Shown here: in pieces, positions 17,269 through 23,515 of the stretch
Layout: the number at the start of each line of letters is the position of its first letter
How positions within the stretch are numbered: the first letter of the stretch is position 1
DNA from: Allocatelliglobosispora scoriae
Lineage (GTDB): Bacteria; Actinomycetota; Actinomycetes; Mycobacteriales; Micromonosporaceae
Direction: 5' to 3'
NCBI RefSeq assembly: GCF_014204945.1
Contig: NZ_JACHMN010000003.1
Location: 868,001 to 932,000 of the forward strand
Length of the DNA stretch: 64,000 bases
Made by a program: the position numbers and the translations under genes
Notes under the pieces: generated by a model
Database searches by the model: none
Told to the model about the DNA's origin: nothing
The model's input: the letters and a program-made list of their open reading frames with translations, nothing else

Positions 17269-17883
17269 GTGACCCTCGTCGAGGACGCGCCCGCCCTGGG
17301 TCGGCGTGACCGCAAGAAGCAGCAGACGCGCGCAGCGCTGATCCAGGCCGCGCTGCGCCTCGCCGACGAGCGCGGCCTGGAGAACATCACGGTCGAGGAG
17401 ATCAGCGAGGCCGCCGACGTCTCCTCCCGCACCTTCTTCAACTACTTCAGCAGCAAGGACGACGCGATCATCGGCGATCACCAGGCCGACGCGCCGCCGC
17501 TGCACGAGCTCTTCGCCGCGCTCCCCGCCGACATCCCGGTGATCGGGGCGCTGCGCCTCGCCCTCGCGCCGGTGATCGCGCAGGTCCAGGCCGACCAGGA
17601 GCTGTGGTTCCTGCGGATGCGGGTGCTCGCCGAGCATCCGGCGCTGCTGCCCCGGCTGCACGCCAACGGCGCCGCCGCCGAGCGCGACCTCACCGCCGCG
17701 GTCGCCGCCCGCACCGGCGTCGGCCCCGACCATGTCTTCCCGCCGCTGATCGTCGGTGCCGTCGGCGTCGCCGTCCGCACCTCGATGGCCCGCTGGGCCG
17801 CCTGCGGCGGTGCCCGGCCCCTCGCCGAGCTGCTGGACGAGGCGTTCGTCGCCCTCGCCGGCGGCCTGATGGACCCCCGCTAG
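17269..17883 (+). CDS. TetR family transcriptional regulator
   Basis: 204 residues. The N-terminal HTH spans about residues 14-60 (RKKQQTRAALIQAALRLADE, then ITVEEISEAADVSSRTFFNYF), a classic TetR DNA-binding domain of the AcrR type; the C-terminal ligand-binding part is helical. It ends 21 bases before a DHA2 efflux pump on the same strand, the usual arrangement for a drug-responsive repressor of its own operon. The GTG start has no SD and may be leaderless. Inducer unknown. Confidence 0.88.
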   Translation: MTLVEDAPALGRRDRKKQQTRAALIQAALRLADERGLENITVEEISEAADVSSRTFFNYFSSKDDAIIGDHQADAPPLHELFAALPADIPVIGALRLALAPVIAQVQADQELWFLRMRVLAEHPALLPRLHANGAAAERDLTAAVAARTGVGPDHVFPPLIVGAVGVAVRTSMARWAACGGARPLAELLDEAFVALAGGLMDPR

Positions 17884-17904
17884 TTCGCCAACGAAGGAAA
17901 CGCG

Positions 17905-19509
17905 ATGACCGCTGCCATCAGCACCACCGACAACTCAGCACTCGGCGGCGACCCGCCCCCGGTGGAGCCCGACGCTCCCGCGGCGAGGATGACGCCGAAG
18001 GAGGTGATGCAGGCCCTCTCCGGCCTGATGCTGGGCATGTTCGTCTCGATCCTCGCCTCCACGGTCGTCTCCAACGCCCTGCCCCGGATCATCGCCGACC
18101 TCCAGGGCACCCAGTCCGTCTACACCTGGATCGTCACCACCGAGCTGCTCGCGATGACGGCCACCGTGCCGCTCTGGGGCAAGATGGCCGACCTCTACAG
18201 CAAGAAGCTGCTGATCCAGCTCTCGCTCGGGCTCTTCGCGACCGGCTCGATCATCGCCGGCCTCACGCCCAACGTGGAGATCCTCATCGCCAGCCGCGTC
18301 GTGCAGGGCGTCGGCGCGGGCGGCATGACCGCGCTCGCCATGATCGTGATGGCGGCGATGATCCCGCCCCGCGAGCTCGGCCGTTACTCCGGGATCTTCG
18401 GCGCGGTCTTCGGCGTGGGCACGATCGCCGGTCCGCTCATCGGCGGCGTCCTCGTCGACACCTCGTGGCTCGGGTGGCGCTGGTGCTTCTTCATCGGCGT
18501 ACCCTTCACGCTCTTGTCGATCCTGCTCCTGCAGCGCACACTGCACCTGCCGACGGTGCGTCGCGAGGTCAAGATCGACTGGCTGGGCGCCCTCCTGATC
18601 ACGACCGGTGTCTCGACGCTGCTGGTCTGGTCCACGCTCGCCGGAAACAAGTTCGCCTGGCTGTCCGGCTGGACGTTCGCGCTCGTCGCGGCCGGTGTGA
18701 TCATCCTGGCGGTCGCCGTCTTCGTCGAGGCGCGGGTGCCCGAACCGATCATCCCGCTCGACATCTTCCGCAACCGCACGGTCTCCCTCGCCACCGTCGC
18801 GAGCGTGCTCGTCGGCGTCGCGATGTTCGGCGGCACCGTCTTCCTCTCGCAGTATTTCCAGGTCTCGCTCGGCAAGTCGCCGACCGCGGCCGGCCTGATG
18901 AGCCTGCCGCTCATCTTCGGCCTGCTCATCTCGTCGACGGTCGCCGGCGGGCTGATCACCAAGTACGGCAAGTGGAAGATCTACCTGGTCTCGGGCGCGA
19001 TCGTGATGACCGTCGGCATGGTGCTGCTCGGCACGATCGACGCGACGACGAGCGTGCTGGTCCTCTCGGTCTACATGGCGGTGCTCGGCGTCGGCGTCGG
19101 CATGCTGATGCAGAACCTCGTCCTCGCCGCCCAGAACGACGTGCCCGCGCACGAGCTCGGCGCGGCGACCTCGGCGATGACCTTCTTCCGCAGCATGGGC
19201 GGTGCGATCGGCGTCAGCGCGCTCGGTGCGGTGCTCGCCAACCGGGTCACCACGCTGGTGGCGGAGAAACTGCCGCCCGCGCCGGGTGGCTCGTCCGGCG
19301 GTGTCGCCAAGGTCCCCGACCTGAAGACGCTGCCGCCGGAGGTGCTGCGCATCATCCAGGACATCTACGGCACGGCGACCGCCGACCTCTTCCTGATCGG
19401 GGCGCCGATCGCGGCGCTGGCGGTGATCGCGGTCCTGTTCATCAAGGAGAAGCCGCTGTCGACGCTGAGCGGCGACGAGCGCCTCGCCAAGGAGCAGGCG
19501 TCGTCGTAA
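17905..19509 (+). CDS. MFS transporter, DHA2 (EmrB/QacA) family
   Basis: 534 residues with about 14 membrane helices after a 35-residue polar N-terminus. DHA2 landmarks are present: WIVTTELLAMTATVPLWGKMADLYSKK (motif A region, here GKMADLYSKK), the IASRVVQGVGAGGM segment and the motif C-like GPLIGG. Such proton antiporters export drugs or metabolites across the inner membrane. It follows TetR by 21 bases with GAAGGAA upstream of the ATG, so co-transcription is likely. A charged C-terminal tail (FIKEKPLSTLSGDERLAKEQ) is cytosolic. Substrate unknown. Confidence 0.9.
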   Translation: MTAAISTTDNSALGGDPPPVEPDAPAARMTPKEVMQALSGLMLGMFVSILASTVVSNALPRIIADLQGTQSVYTWIVTTELLAMTATVPLWGKMADLYSKKLLIQLSLGLFATGSIIAGLTPNVEILIASRVVQGVGAGGMTALAMIVMAAMIPPRELGRYSGIFGAVFGVGTIAGPLIGGVLVDTSWLGWRWCFFIGVPFTLLSILLLQRTLHLPTVRREVKIDWLGALLITTGVSTLLVWSTLAGNKFAWLSGWTFALVAAGVIILAVAVFVEARVPEPIIPLDIFRNRTVSLATVASVLVGVAMFGGTVFLSQYFQVSLGKSPTAAGLMSLPLIFGLLISSTVAGGLITKYGKWKIYLVSGAIVMTVGMVLLGTIDATTSVLVLSVYMAVLGVGVGMLMQNLVLAAQNDVPAHELGAATSAMTFFRSMGGAIGVSALGAVLANRVTTLVAEKLPPAPGGSSGGVAKVPDLKTLPPEVLRIIQDIYGTATADLFLIGAPIAALAVIAVLFIKEKPLSTLSGDERLAKEQASS

Positions 19510-19519
19510 AACGCGGCGC

Positions 19520-19596
19520 ATGATCGCGTTGTTTCCCGGAAACAGTCCCTACATCGTGCATGCGAGGGGACTGTTTCCGGGAAACAACGCGATCAT
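19520..19596. repeat. Perfect 30-base inverted repeat with TTTCCCGGAAAC core
   Basis: Arms 19520-19549 and 19567-19596 are perfectly complementary over 30 bases; loop of 17. The arm reads ATGATCGCGTTGTTTCCCGG then AAACAGTCCC, homologous to the repeat units at 2.4-3.2 kb and to 796-873. It starts 10 bases after the efflux gene stop and probably ends that transcript. Confidence 0.85.
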
Positions 19597-19664
19597 TTAA
19601 TTGCGTTGCGCGGCATGGACGTGCCGCTTAGTGTTCTGGGCACACCACTACTGAGGAGATTCCC

Positions 19665-19808
19665 GTGAGGACCTGGCAGACCGGCAAGCGAGCCGCGCAC
19701 CTGTGCGCGAGCGACGCGATGCTGTCGACCGGTCTCCTCTGCGGACTCGACGAGTGGCTCAACGACAGTGAATGCCGCCGTGATGACGGCGGTGGGTGGC
19801 CCAGGTAG
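19665..19808 (+). CDS. Small 47-residue ORF upstream of the tRNA array
   Basis: GTG start with a strong GAGGAG (19653-19658) six bases upstream, then 47 codons to TAG at 19806-19808. The product is polar with two central Cys and a third near the C-terminus (HLCASDAMLSTGLLCGLDEW, then LNDSECRRDD); no signal peptide or membrane helix. A short hairpin (CCGCCGT/ACGGCGG) lies inside its 3' end and a Rho-independent terminator follows 22 bases later, so it forms its own transcription unit. Family unknown. It could be a real peptide or a leader for the region downstream. Confidence 0.5.
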   Translation: MRTWQTGKRAAHLCASDAMLSTGLLCGLDEWLNDSECRRDDGGGWPR

Positions 19809-19830
19809 CGTTTGCGCAGACGCGACCAAG

Positions 19831-19866
19831 CCGCCCGCCCCTTTTCCGGGGACCGGGCGGTTTTTG
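19831..19866 (+). terminator. Rho-independent terminator
   Basis: Stem CCGCCCG/CGGGCGG extended by CCCC/GGGG, followed directly by TTTTTGTTTT. It ends the small-ORF transcript; the first tRNA begins 8 bases after, so the tRNAs need another promoter or read-through. Confidence 0.85.
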
Positions 19867-19874
19867 TTTTCCCT

Positions 19875-19948
19875 ATGGGTGTGGCTCAACTGGCAGAGCA
19901 GTGGTCTGGAAAAACCACAGGTTGCAGGTTCTACTCCTGTCACCCATG
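19875..19948 (+). tRNA. tRNA with 8-base anticodon loop (Phe GAA or Ser GGA type)
   Basis: All arms pair: acceptor ATGGGTG/CACCCAT, D stem GCTC/GAGC with GG in the loop, anticodon stem GTGGT/ACCAC, T stem GCAGG/CCTGT with one G-U pair. The anticodon loop is CTGGAAAA, eight bases instead of seven. Read as a normal loop with one inserted base it carries GAA (Phe); counting from U33 gives GGA (Ser, but no long variable arm). The T loop TTCTACT is also atypical. No encoded CCA. It could be a +1 frameshifting tRNA or a decaying gene. Confidence 0.65.
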
Positions 19949-19971
19949 CGTAGGTGAACGCACCTTGAGAA

Positions 19972-19988
19972 CTTCACAGCGGATGGCA
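19972..19988. repeat. Left 17-bp inverted repeat of the tRNA/HNH segment
   Basis: CTTCACAGCGGATGGCA, a perfect inverted match to 21017-21033. The pair encloses five tRNA genes and the HNH gene (1,062 bp in total). A promoter-like TTGAGA-N18-TAGAAC (19965-19994) overlaps it and could drive the array. Confidence 0.7.
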
Positions 19989-19997
19989 TAGAACAAG

Positions 19998-20067
19998 GGT
20001 CGATTCGGCTATGGGTAGGCCTTCCGGTTCTCGACCGGACAAAGCGGTTCGAGTCCCGCATCGACTA
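19998..20067 (+). tRNA. tRNA-Glu(CTC)-like, defective T stem
   Basis: Acceptor GGTCGAT/ATCGACT (first pair G-U), D arm GGCT-ATGGGTA-GGCC, anticodon stem TCCGG/CCGGA with loop TTCTCGA (anticodon CUC, Glu). The T arm reads GCGG-TTCGAGT-CCCGC: one G is missing compared with GCGGG in the sister tRNA at 20931, so only four pairs form in shifted register. Possibly a decaying gene or a tRNA that depends on another partner. No CCA. Confidence 0.6.
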
Positions 20068-20108
20068 CTCCCATCATATTCACCACCAGCAGAAAGGAGG
20101 CTGTCCCG

Positions 20109-20552
20109 ATGAACGCAGTCCTCGTCCTCAACGCCGACCTCGGGCCGCTCCACCGGGTCAGCCTTCGGCACGCGATACGCATGCTCTACCGGCAGGTCGC
20201 CGAGGTCCACGAGGCCGAGCCCGACCAGGTCCTCGGTGTCTTCCCGATGCCCCGGGTCGTGCGGCTCGTCCGCTACGTCGTCACCCGGTGGCGCTTCGGC
20301 GGCGGGCCGAGCTGGTCCCGGCGCGGCGTGCTGGCCCGGGACGGCCACCGGTGCGGCTACTGCGGTGGCCACGCCGCCACGATCGACCACATCCTGCCCA
20401 GCTCGCGCGGTGGCCGGAACACGTGGCTCAACACCGTCGCCGCTTGCGGCGTCTGCAATCAGCGCAAGGCCGACCTCACACCGGTCGAGGCGGGCATGAA
20501 GCTGCGGATCACTCCCGCAGTGCCCTCCTGGACCGCGCTCGCGCAGCGCTGA
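20109..20552 (+). CDS. HNH endonuclease inside the tRNA array
   Basis: 147 residues. The C-terminal HNH domain (about 78-122) has GHRCGYCGG (C82, C85), the catalytic-type DH at 93-94 (TIDHILP), the N of NTWLN, and the closing CGVCNQRKAD (C113, C116, N117), so zinc ribbon and catalytic residues are all intact. Residues 1-60 form a small N-terminal domain (VLVLNADLGPLHRVSLRHAI) shared with a common actinobacterial HNH family. AAAGGAGG lies eight bases before the ATG. It lies between tRNA-Glu(CTC) and a tRNA-Ala-like gene, in the same direction. A homing or tRNA-locus-targeting nuclease is a reasonable inference. Confidence 0.85.
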   Translation: MNAVLVLNADLGPLHRVSLRHAIRMLYRQVAEVHEAEPDQVLGVFPMPRVVRLVRYVVTRWRFGGGPSWSRRGVLARDGHRCGYCGGHAATIDHILPSSRGGRNTWLNTVAACGVCNQRKADLTPVEAGMKLRITPAVPSWTALAQR

Positions 20553-20565
20553 ACTGCGAAAAGTC

Positions 20566-20593
20566 GGCGCGCCACTCACGGGGGGTGGCGCGC
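20566..20593. terminator. Hairpin after the HNH gene
   Basis: Perfect 10-bp stem GGCGCGCCAC/GTGGCGCGCC, 8-base loop, 14 bases after the HNH stop and 7 before the next tRNA-like gene. No U-tract; it may be a weak terminator or an RNA-processing site. Confidence 0.5.
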
Positions 20594-20600
20594 CGCACCA

Positions 20601-20670
20601 CGGGGTGGGTGCTGGTGCACAGTCTCGCTTTGCAAGCCTGACGGGCGGGGTTCGACTCCCCGACATTCCA
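20601..20670 (+). tRNA. tRNA-Ala(TGC)-like gene with damaged anticodon stem
   Basis: Acceptor GGGGTGG/ACATTCC pairs at six of seven positions and includes G3-U70, the universal identity pair of tRNA-Ala. The loop TTTGCAA gives anticodon UGC (Ala). The T arm CGGGG-TTCGACT-CCCCG is perfect. The D loop is short (GTGCA) and the anticodon stem CTCGC/GCCTG has two central mismatches. The agreement between anticodon and G3-U70 argues for a true tRNA-Ala ancestry; whether it is functional is doubtful. Confidence 0.5.
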
Positions 20671-20679
20671 CGCCGCAAT

Positions 20680-20729
20680 AGACCTTGAGTGGTTTCCGTC
20701 GCCATGGCGACGGAAACCACTCAAGGTCT
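20680..20729. repeat. Perfect 50-bp palindrome, TTTCCGTCGC family
   Basis: Perfectly self-complementary over 50 bases with no loop (AGACCTTGAGTGGTTTCCGT, then CGCCA, then the mirror half). It shares TTTCCGTCGC/GCGACGGAAA with 34548-34595 and 55716-55767. It lies between two tRNAs of the array. Confidence 0.85.
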
Positions 20730-20758
20730 CCAGAACCAAGCCCGGGTAAGCAATGCAA

Positions 20759-20829
20759 GCCGACGTAGCTCAGTGGTAGAGCGCCCGCCTGTCGAGCGGG
20801 TGGCGAGGGTTCGATTCCCTTCGTTGGCG
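20759..20829 (+). tRNA. tRNA-Asp(GTC), array type
   Basis: Acceptor GCCGACG/CGTTGGC (one G-U), D stem GCTC/GAGC, anticodon stem CCCGC/GCGGG with loop CTGTCGA (anticodon GUC), T arm GAGGG-TTCGATT-CCCTT. Discriminator G. Fully foldable. The variable loop is only four bases. No encoded CCA. Confidence 0.85.
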
Positions 20830-20852
20830 CGGTCTCCGCGATGGCGGAGCAT

Positions 20853-20925
20853 GCCTCCATGGCTCAGTGGATAGAGCGTCCGGCTACGAACCGGAAGGTC
20901 GCACGTTCGAATCGTGCTGGAGGCA
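20853..20925 (+). tRNA. tRNA-Arg(ACG), array type
   Basis: All stems perfect: acceptor GCCTCCA/TGGAGGC, D stem GCTC/GAGC, anticodon stem TCCGG/CCGGA with loop CTACGAA (anticodon ACG, normally read as ICG after TadA editing), T arm GCACG-TTCGAAT-CGTGC. Discriminator A. Only five bases separate it from the next tRNA. Confidence 0.92.
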
Positions 20926-20930
20926 CTCGA

Positions 20931-21001
20931 CGCGTGTTCGGTTATGGGTAGGCCACCGGGTTTTCACCCCGGTAGAGCGGGTTCGAGTCCCGCACGCGCG
21001 A
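20931..21001 (+). tRNA. tRNA-Glu(TTC), array type
   Basis: Acceptor CGCGTGT/ACGCGCG (one T-G pair), D arm GGTT-ATGGGTA-GGCC, anticodon stem CCGGG/CCCGG with loop TTTTCAC (anticodon UUC), T arm GCGGG-TTCGAGT-CCCGC. Its D loop and T loop match the defective tRNA-Glu(CTC) at 19998, so the two are sisters. Confidence 0.85.
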
Positions 21002-21016
21002 CCATGCAGCACGCCG

Positions 21017-21033
21017 TGCCATCCGCTGTGAAG
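21017..21033. repeat. Right 17-bp inverted repeat of the tRNA/HNH segment
   Basis: TGCCATCCGCTGTGAAG, the exact reverse complement of 19972-19988. It lies between the last tRNA and the 3' end of the convergent methyltransferase gene. Confidence 0.7.
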
Positions 21034-21035
21034 CG

Positions 21036-22481
21036 CTATCGTAGTCGGCGGCGCACCGCTCGGCGAGCCGCTTTCGCCCCGCCGATCAGCGCCCAGCCCA
21101 TGCGGGCCGACAGCGATCCGCTGAGCAGCTTGTTGATCCGTTGCGCCCGCTTGAGAGCGTCGTCGCGGGAGGTGAGCGCTTCGGCGTACCAGTCGGATTC
21201 GGCTCTGGACTCGGCGAGCTCGCGCGCGAGCCGGTCGCGCTCCGCGATCACCTCGCGCAGGGACCGCGCGGCCGGCTGCGGGCCGGGCCCGAGCGAGCGC
21301 CCGGCCATCACGGCGAGGGCCGCGGCCGGGTCGCCCGGCGGGAAGAGGTGGGCGAGCCCGGCGCCGGTCATCGACGCCGCCAGCTCCCGCAGCGCCACGT
21401 CGGGGTCACCGGCCGCCACCAGCGCGGACAGCCCGTCAGGGCCGACGATCACCTGGTCCGCGGCGACTCCGGCCGCGTCGCCGCCCTGCCAGCCGCCGAC
21501 CAGCTCGCGCAGCGCCGGCACGTCCCGCCGCGTCGCCGCGTCCACGATCAATTCCCGGAGGGTACGCCCACCGGCCACCACGTCACCGTCACCGATGCCG
21601 TGCCGGAAGCGGGCCCACGAGCCGTCCCCCCGACGCCGGATCTCGTCCCATCCGCCCGGCTCCGCCAGGATCCCCCCGAGCGGCGACGGACCACCGGAGT
21701 GCGCCACCAGGACCCAGCCCGGCGCCAGTGAGAAGGCCGCACCGTGCCGCACCGAGTCCACCGCGAGCCGCACCGGATCGACGAGCTGGTCCACATCGGA
21801 TGCTGCGCAGGCCCGCCCCACGGCGGCCTCGACGAACCCGCGTACCCCCTCGTCGTCCAGGAGCTCGGCCCCGAGCAGGGCGCGCGGCGCCGTCACCGCC
21901 GGATAGGCGGCATAGGCGCCCGCAACCTCGAGCCCGGCCGCGCCGAGCCGGGCGATCAGCGCGGCGAGCCCGGCGGGTCGGCTCCGGTCGTGCTCTTCGG
22001 CCGCCGTCCAGTCGGCGTCGGACGGCACGGTCGGCAGCGCGGCGAGCCGGTGCAGCCCGATCAGGTTCTCCACCCCGAGCAGCAGCGTCCCGCCCGGCCG
22101 GAGCAGCCCCACCAGCAGCGAGAACGCGGCCTCCCAGGTGAGGTCGTCGCTCTCGGCGGAGGAGAGCCGCCGGACCCCGTCGAGCGCCACCACCGTGTCG
22201 AACGGCTCCTCGGCGGCGAGCTTGTCGGGTGTGCCGCAGCAGACGGCGACGCCGGGCCGGTCGGCATAGCGGGCGGCGAGCGCCTCGGCGTCGGGCATCC
22301 CCCGGACGAGCAGGGTGATGCTGCCGGTGGGGAGCGTGTCGATGAGGGCGGGGTCGTGCGGCCCCGCGACGAGCGTGCGGCCGGTCTCGGCGGCGAGCAG
22401 GGGGGTGAGGGCCGGGCCGCCGGTGGCGCTGTCGAGGTCGGACCAGACCGGCATCTCGCCGCCTATCAGTCGCAGGTTCAT
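21036..22481 (-). CDS. Class I methyltransferase-like protein with C-terminal coiled coil
   Basis: 481 residues; start at the ATG at 22481 with AGGAGG upstream, overlapping the previous stop by ATGA. Residues 55-150 read as a Rossmann-type methyltransferase core (TVVALDGVRRL; LLVGLLRPGGTLLLGVENL is the motif after the fourth strand), although the glycine-rich SAM loop is weak. A coiled coil (about 415-450, LREVIAERDRLARELAESRA) and a basic tail (KAARRAVRRRLR) close it. It follows an unknown protein and faces GT2/GT4 genes, so glycan or cell-surface modification is likely. Substrate unknown. Confidence 0.65.
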   Translation of the reverse strand: MNLRLIGGEMPVWSDLDSATGGPALTPLLAAETGRTLVAGPHDPALIDTLPTGSITLLVRGMPDAEALAARYADRPGVAVCCGTPDKLAAEEPFDTVVALDGVRRLSSAESDDLTWEAAFSLLVGLLRPGGTLLLGVENLIGLHRLAALPTVPSDADWTAAEEHDRSRPAGLAALIARLGAAGLEVAGAYAAYPAVTAPRALLGAELLDDEGVRGFVEAAVGRACAASDVDQLVDPVRLAVDSVRHGAAFSLAPGWVLVAHSGGPSPLGGILAEPGGWDEIRRRGDGSWARFRHGIGDGDVVAGGRTLRELIVDAATRRDVPALRELVGGWQGGDAAGVAADQVIVGPDGLSALVAAGDPDVALRELAASMTGAGLAHLFPPGDPAAALAVMAGRSLGPGPQPAARSLREVIAERDRLARELAESRAESDWYAEALTSRDDALKRAQRINKLLSGSLSARMGWALIGGAKAARRAVRRRLR

Positions 22482-23350
22482 CGGCCGGCCTCCTGGAGCA
22501 GGGTCGCGTCGTCCACATAGGGCTGTTGGAAGCGGTCCGGCCAGCCCAGGACGTGCCGCAGCTCGGCGGGGGGCAGGAGCCGGTCGGCGCCGAGCTCGGC
22601 GACGGCGATCTCCCGCGCCACGACGGGGTCGACCTGGGCGCCGTGCAGCTCGGGCCACTGCCGCCGGATGCGGGGCTGGCCACCGAAGGTCGGGTTCTCG
22701 CGCTCCAGCAGCATCGGGTCGCCGTAGACGGCCGGTTCGCAGCCCGCGAGCGCTCCGTAGATCACCGCGCTGCTGAGCCGGTTGGAGGCGACGCGCAGGT
22801 GTTTGCGCTGCTCTTCGAGTTGCCGGTAGAGGAACCGCGGTTCGAGGTTCTCCCACCAGCCGCCTCGGAAGCCGTGGCAGATGACCCGGAAACCGGCCCG
22901 CTCGTAGCGCTTGCGGGTGCTCCCGGACCGGAACTCCTGCCAGTAGAGGCACACCGTCACCGGTCCGGGCTCGGTCTGCTTGATCTCGTCGATGAGCCGG
23001 TTGTGGTCGCCGAGGACGTGCTGCCCCTCCCAGCCGTGGAAGGGGTACCAGATCGTGCCCTCGCGCTGCTCGGCCGCGCCGAGGTCGGGCTCCATCTCCA
23101 GCAGGTACGCCCAGGGCGATCCCACCACGTGCGTGTGCCGCCGCCCCAGCGACCACGCCCGTCGGCGGGTCCGCTCGGACCAGAGCAGCAGCGGGATGCC
23201 CGCCACGAACTCGTGGTCGGCGGCCATCCCGTCGCCGATGTTCCAGCCGTGCTGGAGGTAGCCGTGGATGCGTGGCGGATCCCGATCGTCCAGACCGCAG
23301 TAACGGGCCAGGACGTGCGAGTGCCCGTAGTAGTGGTTGGCGTGGTGCAC
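22478..23350 (-). CDS. Unknown protein in a glycan gene group
   Basis: 290 residues, no signal or membrane helix. I do not recognise the family with certainty. The pattern (HGYLQHGWNIGDG near the N-terminus, LLLWSERTRRRAW, a repeated Rossmann-like arrangement, then SNRLSSAVIYGALAGCEPAVYGDP, which looks like the donor-binding end of a GT-B enzyme) suggests a polysaccharide-related glycosyl- or glycerophosphotransferase. The GTG start has no SD and the true start may be slightly further in. It overlaps the methyltransferase-like gene (ATGA) and is divergent from the GT2 gene. Confidence 0.55.
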   Translation of the reverse strand: MHHANHYYGHSHVLARYCGLDDRDPPRIHGYLQHGWNIGDGMAADHEFVAGIPLLLWSERTRRRAWSLGRRHTHVVGSPWAYLLEMEPDLGAAEQREGTIWYPFHGWEGQHVLGDHNRLIDEIKQTEPGPVTVCLYWQEFRSGSTRKRYERAGFRVICHGFRGGWWENLEPRFLYRQLEEQRKHLRVASNRLSSAVIYGALAGCEPAVYGDPMLLERENPTFGGQPRIRRQWPELHGAQVDPVVAREIAVAELGADRLLPPAELRHVLGWPDRFQQPYVDDATLLQEAGR

Positions 23351-23515
23351 GGTGGGGAGCCTAGCCAGGTCGGCTGCGTCGCTCGCGTCCCCGAGTGACG
23401 GCCGGGCGAAATCTCGGTGACGAGCACATGAAGAACCCTGCCGCTCGCCTGCTGTATACCCGTCGGCCTTCTGCGATTCACCGGATCAACCTCGTCGACT
23501 CATAGCGTCCGGCCC

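Noticed and set aside
17935-19521. 528-codon minus-strand frame opposite the efflux gene
   Set aside because: Charged repetitive translation (many Asp/Arg/Gln) opposite a clear 14-TM transporter.
20601-20670. Reading the terminal ATTCCA as an encoded CCA tail
   Set aside because: The bases are needed for the acceptor stem pairing with GGGGTGG; no other array tRNA encodes CCA.
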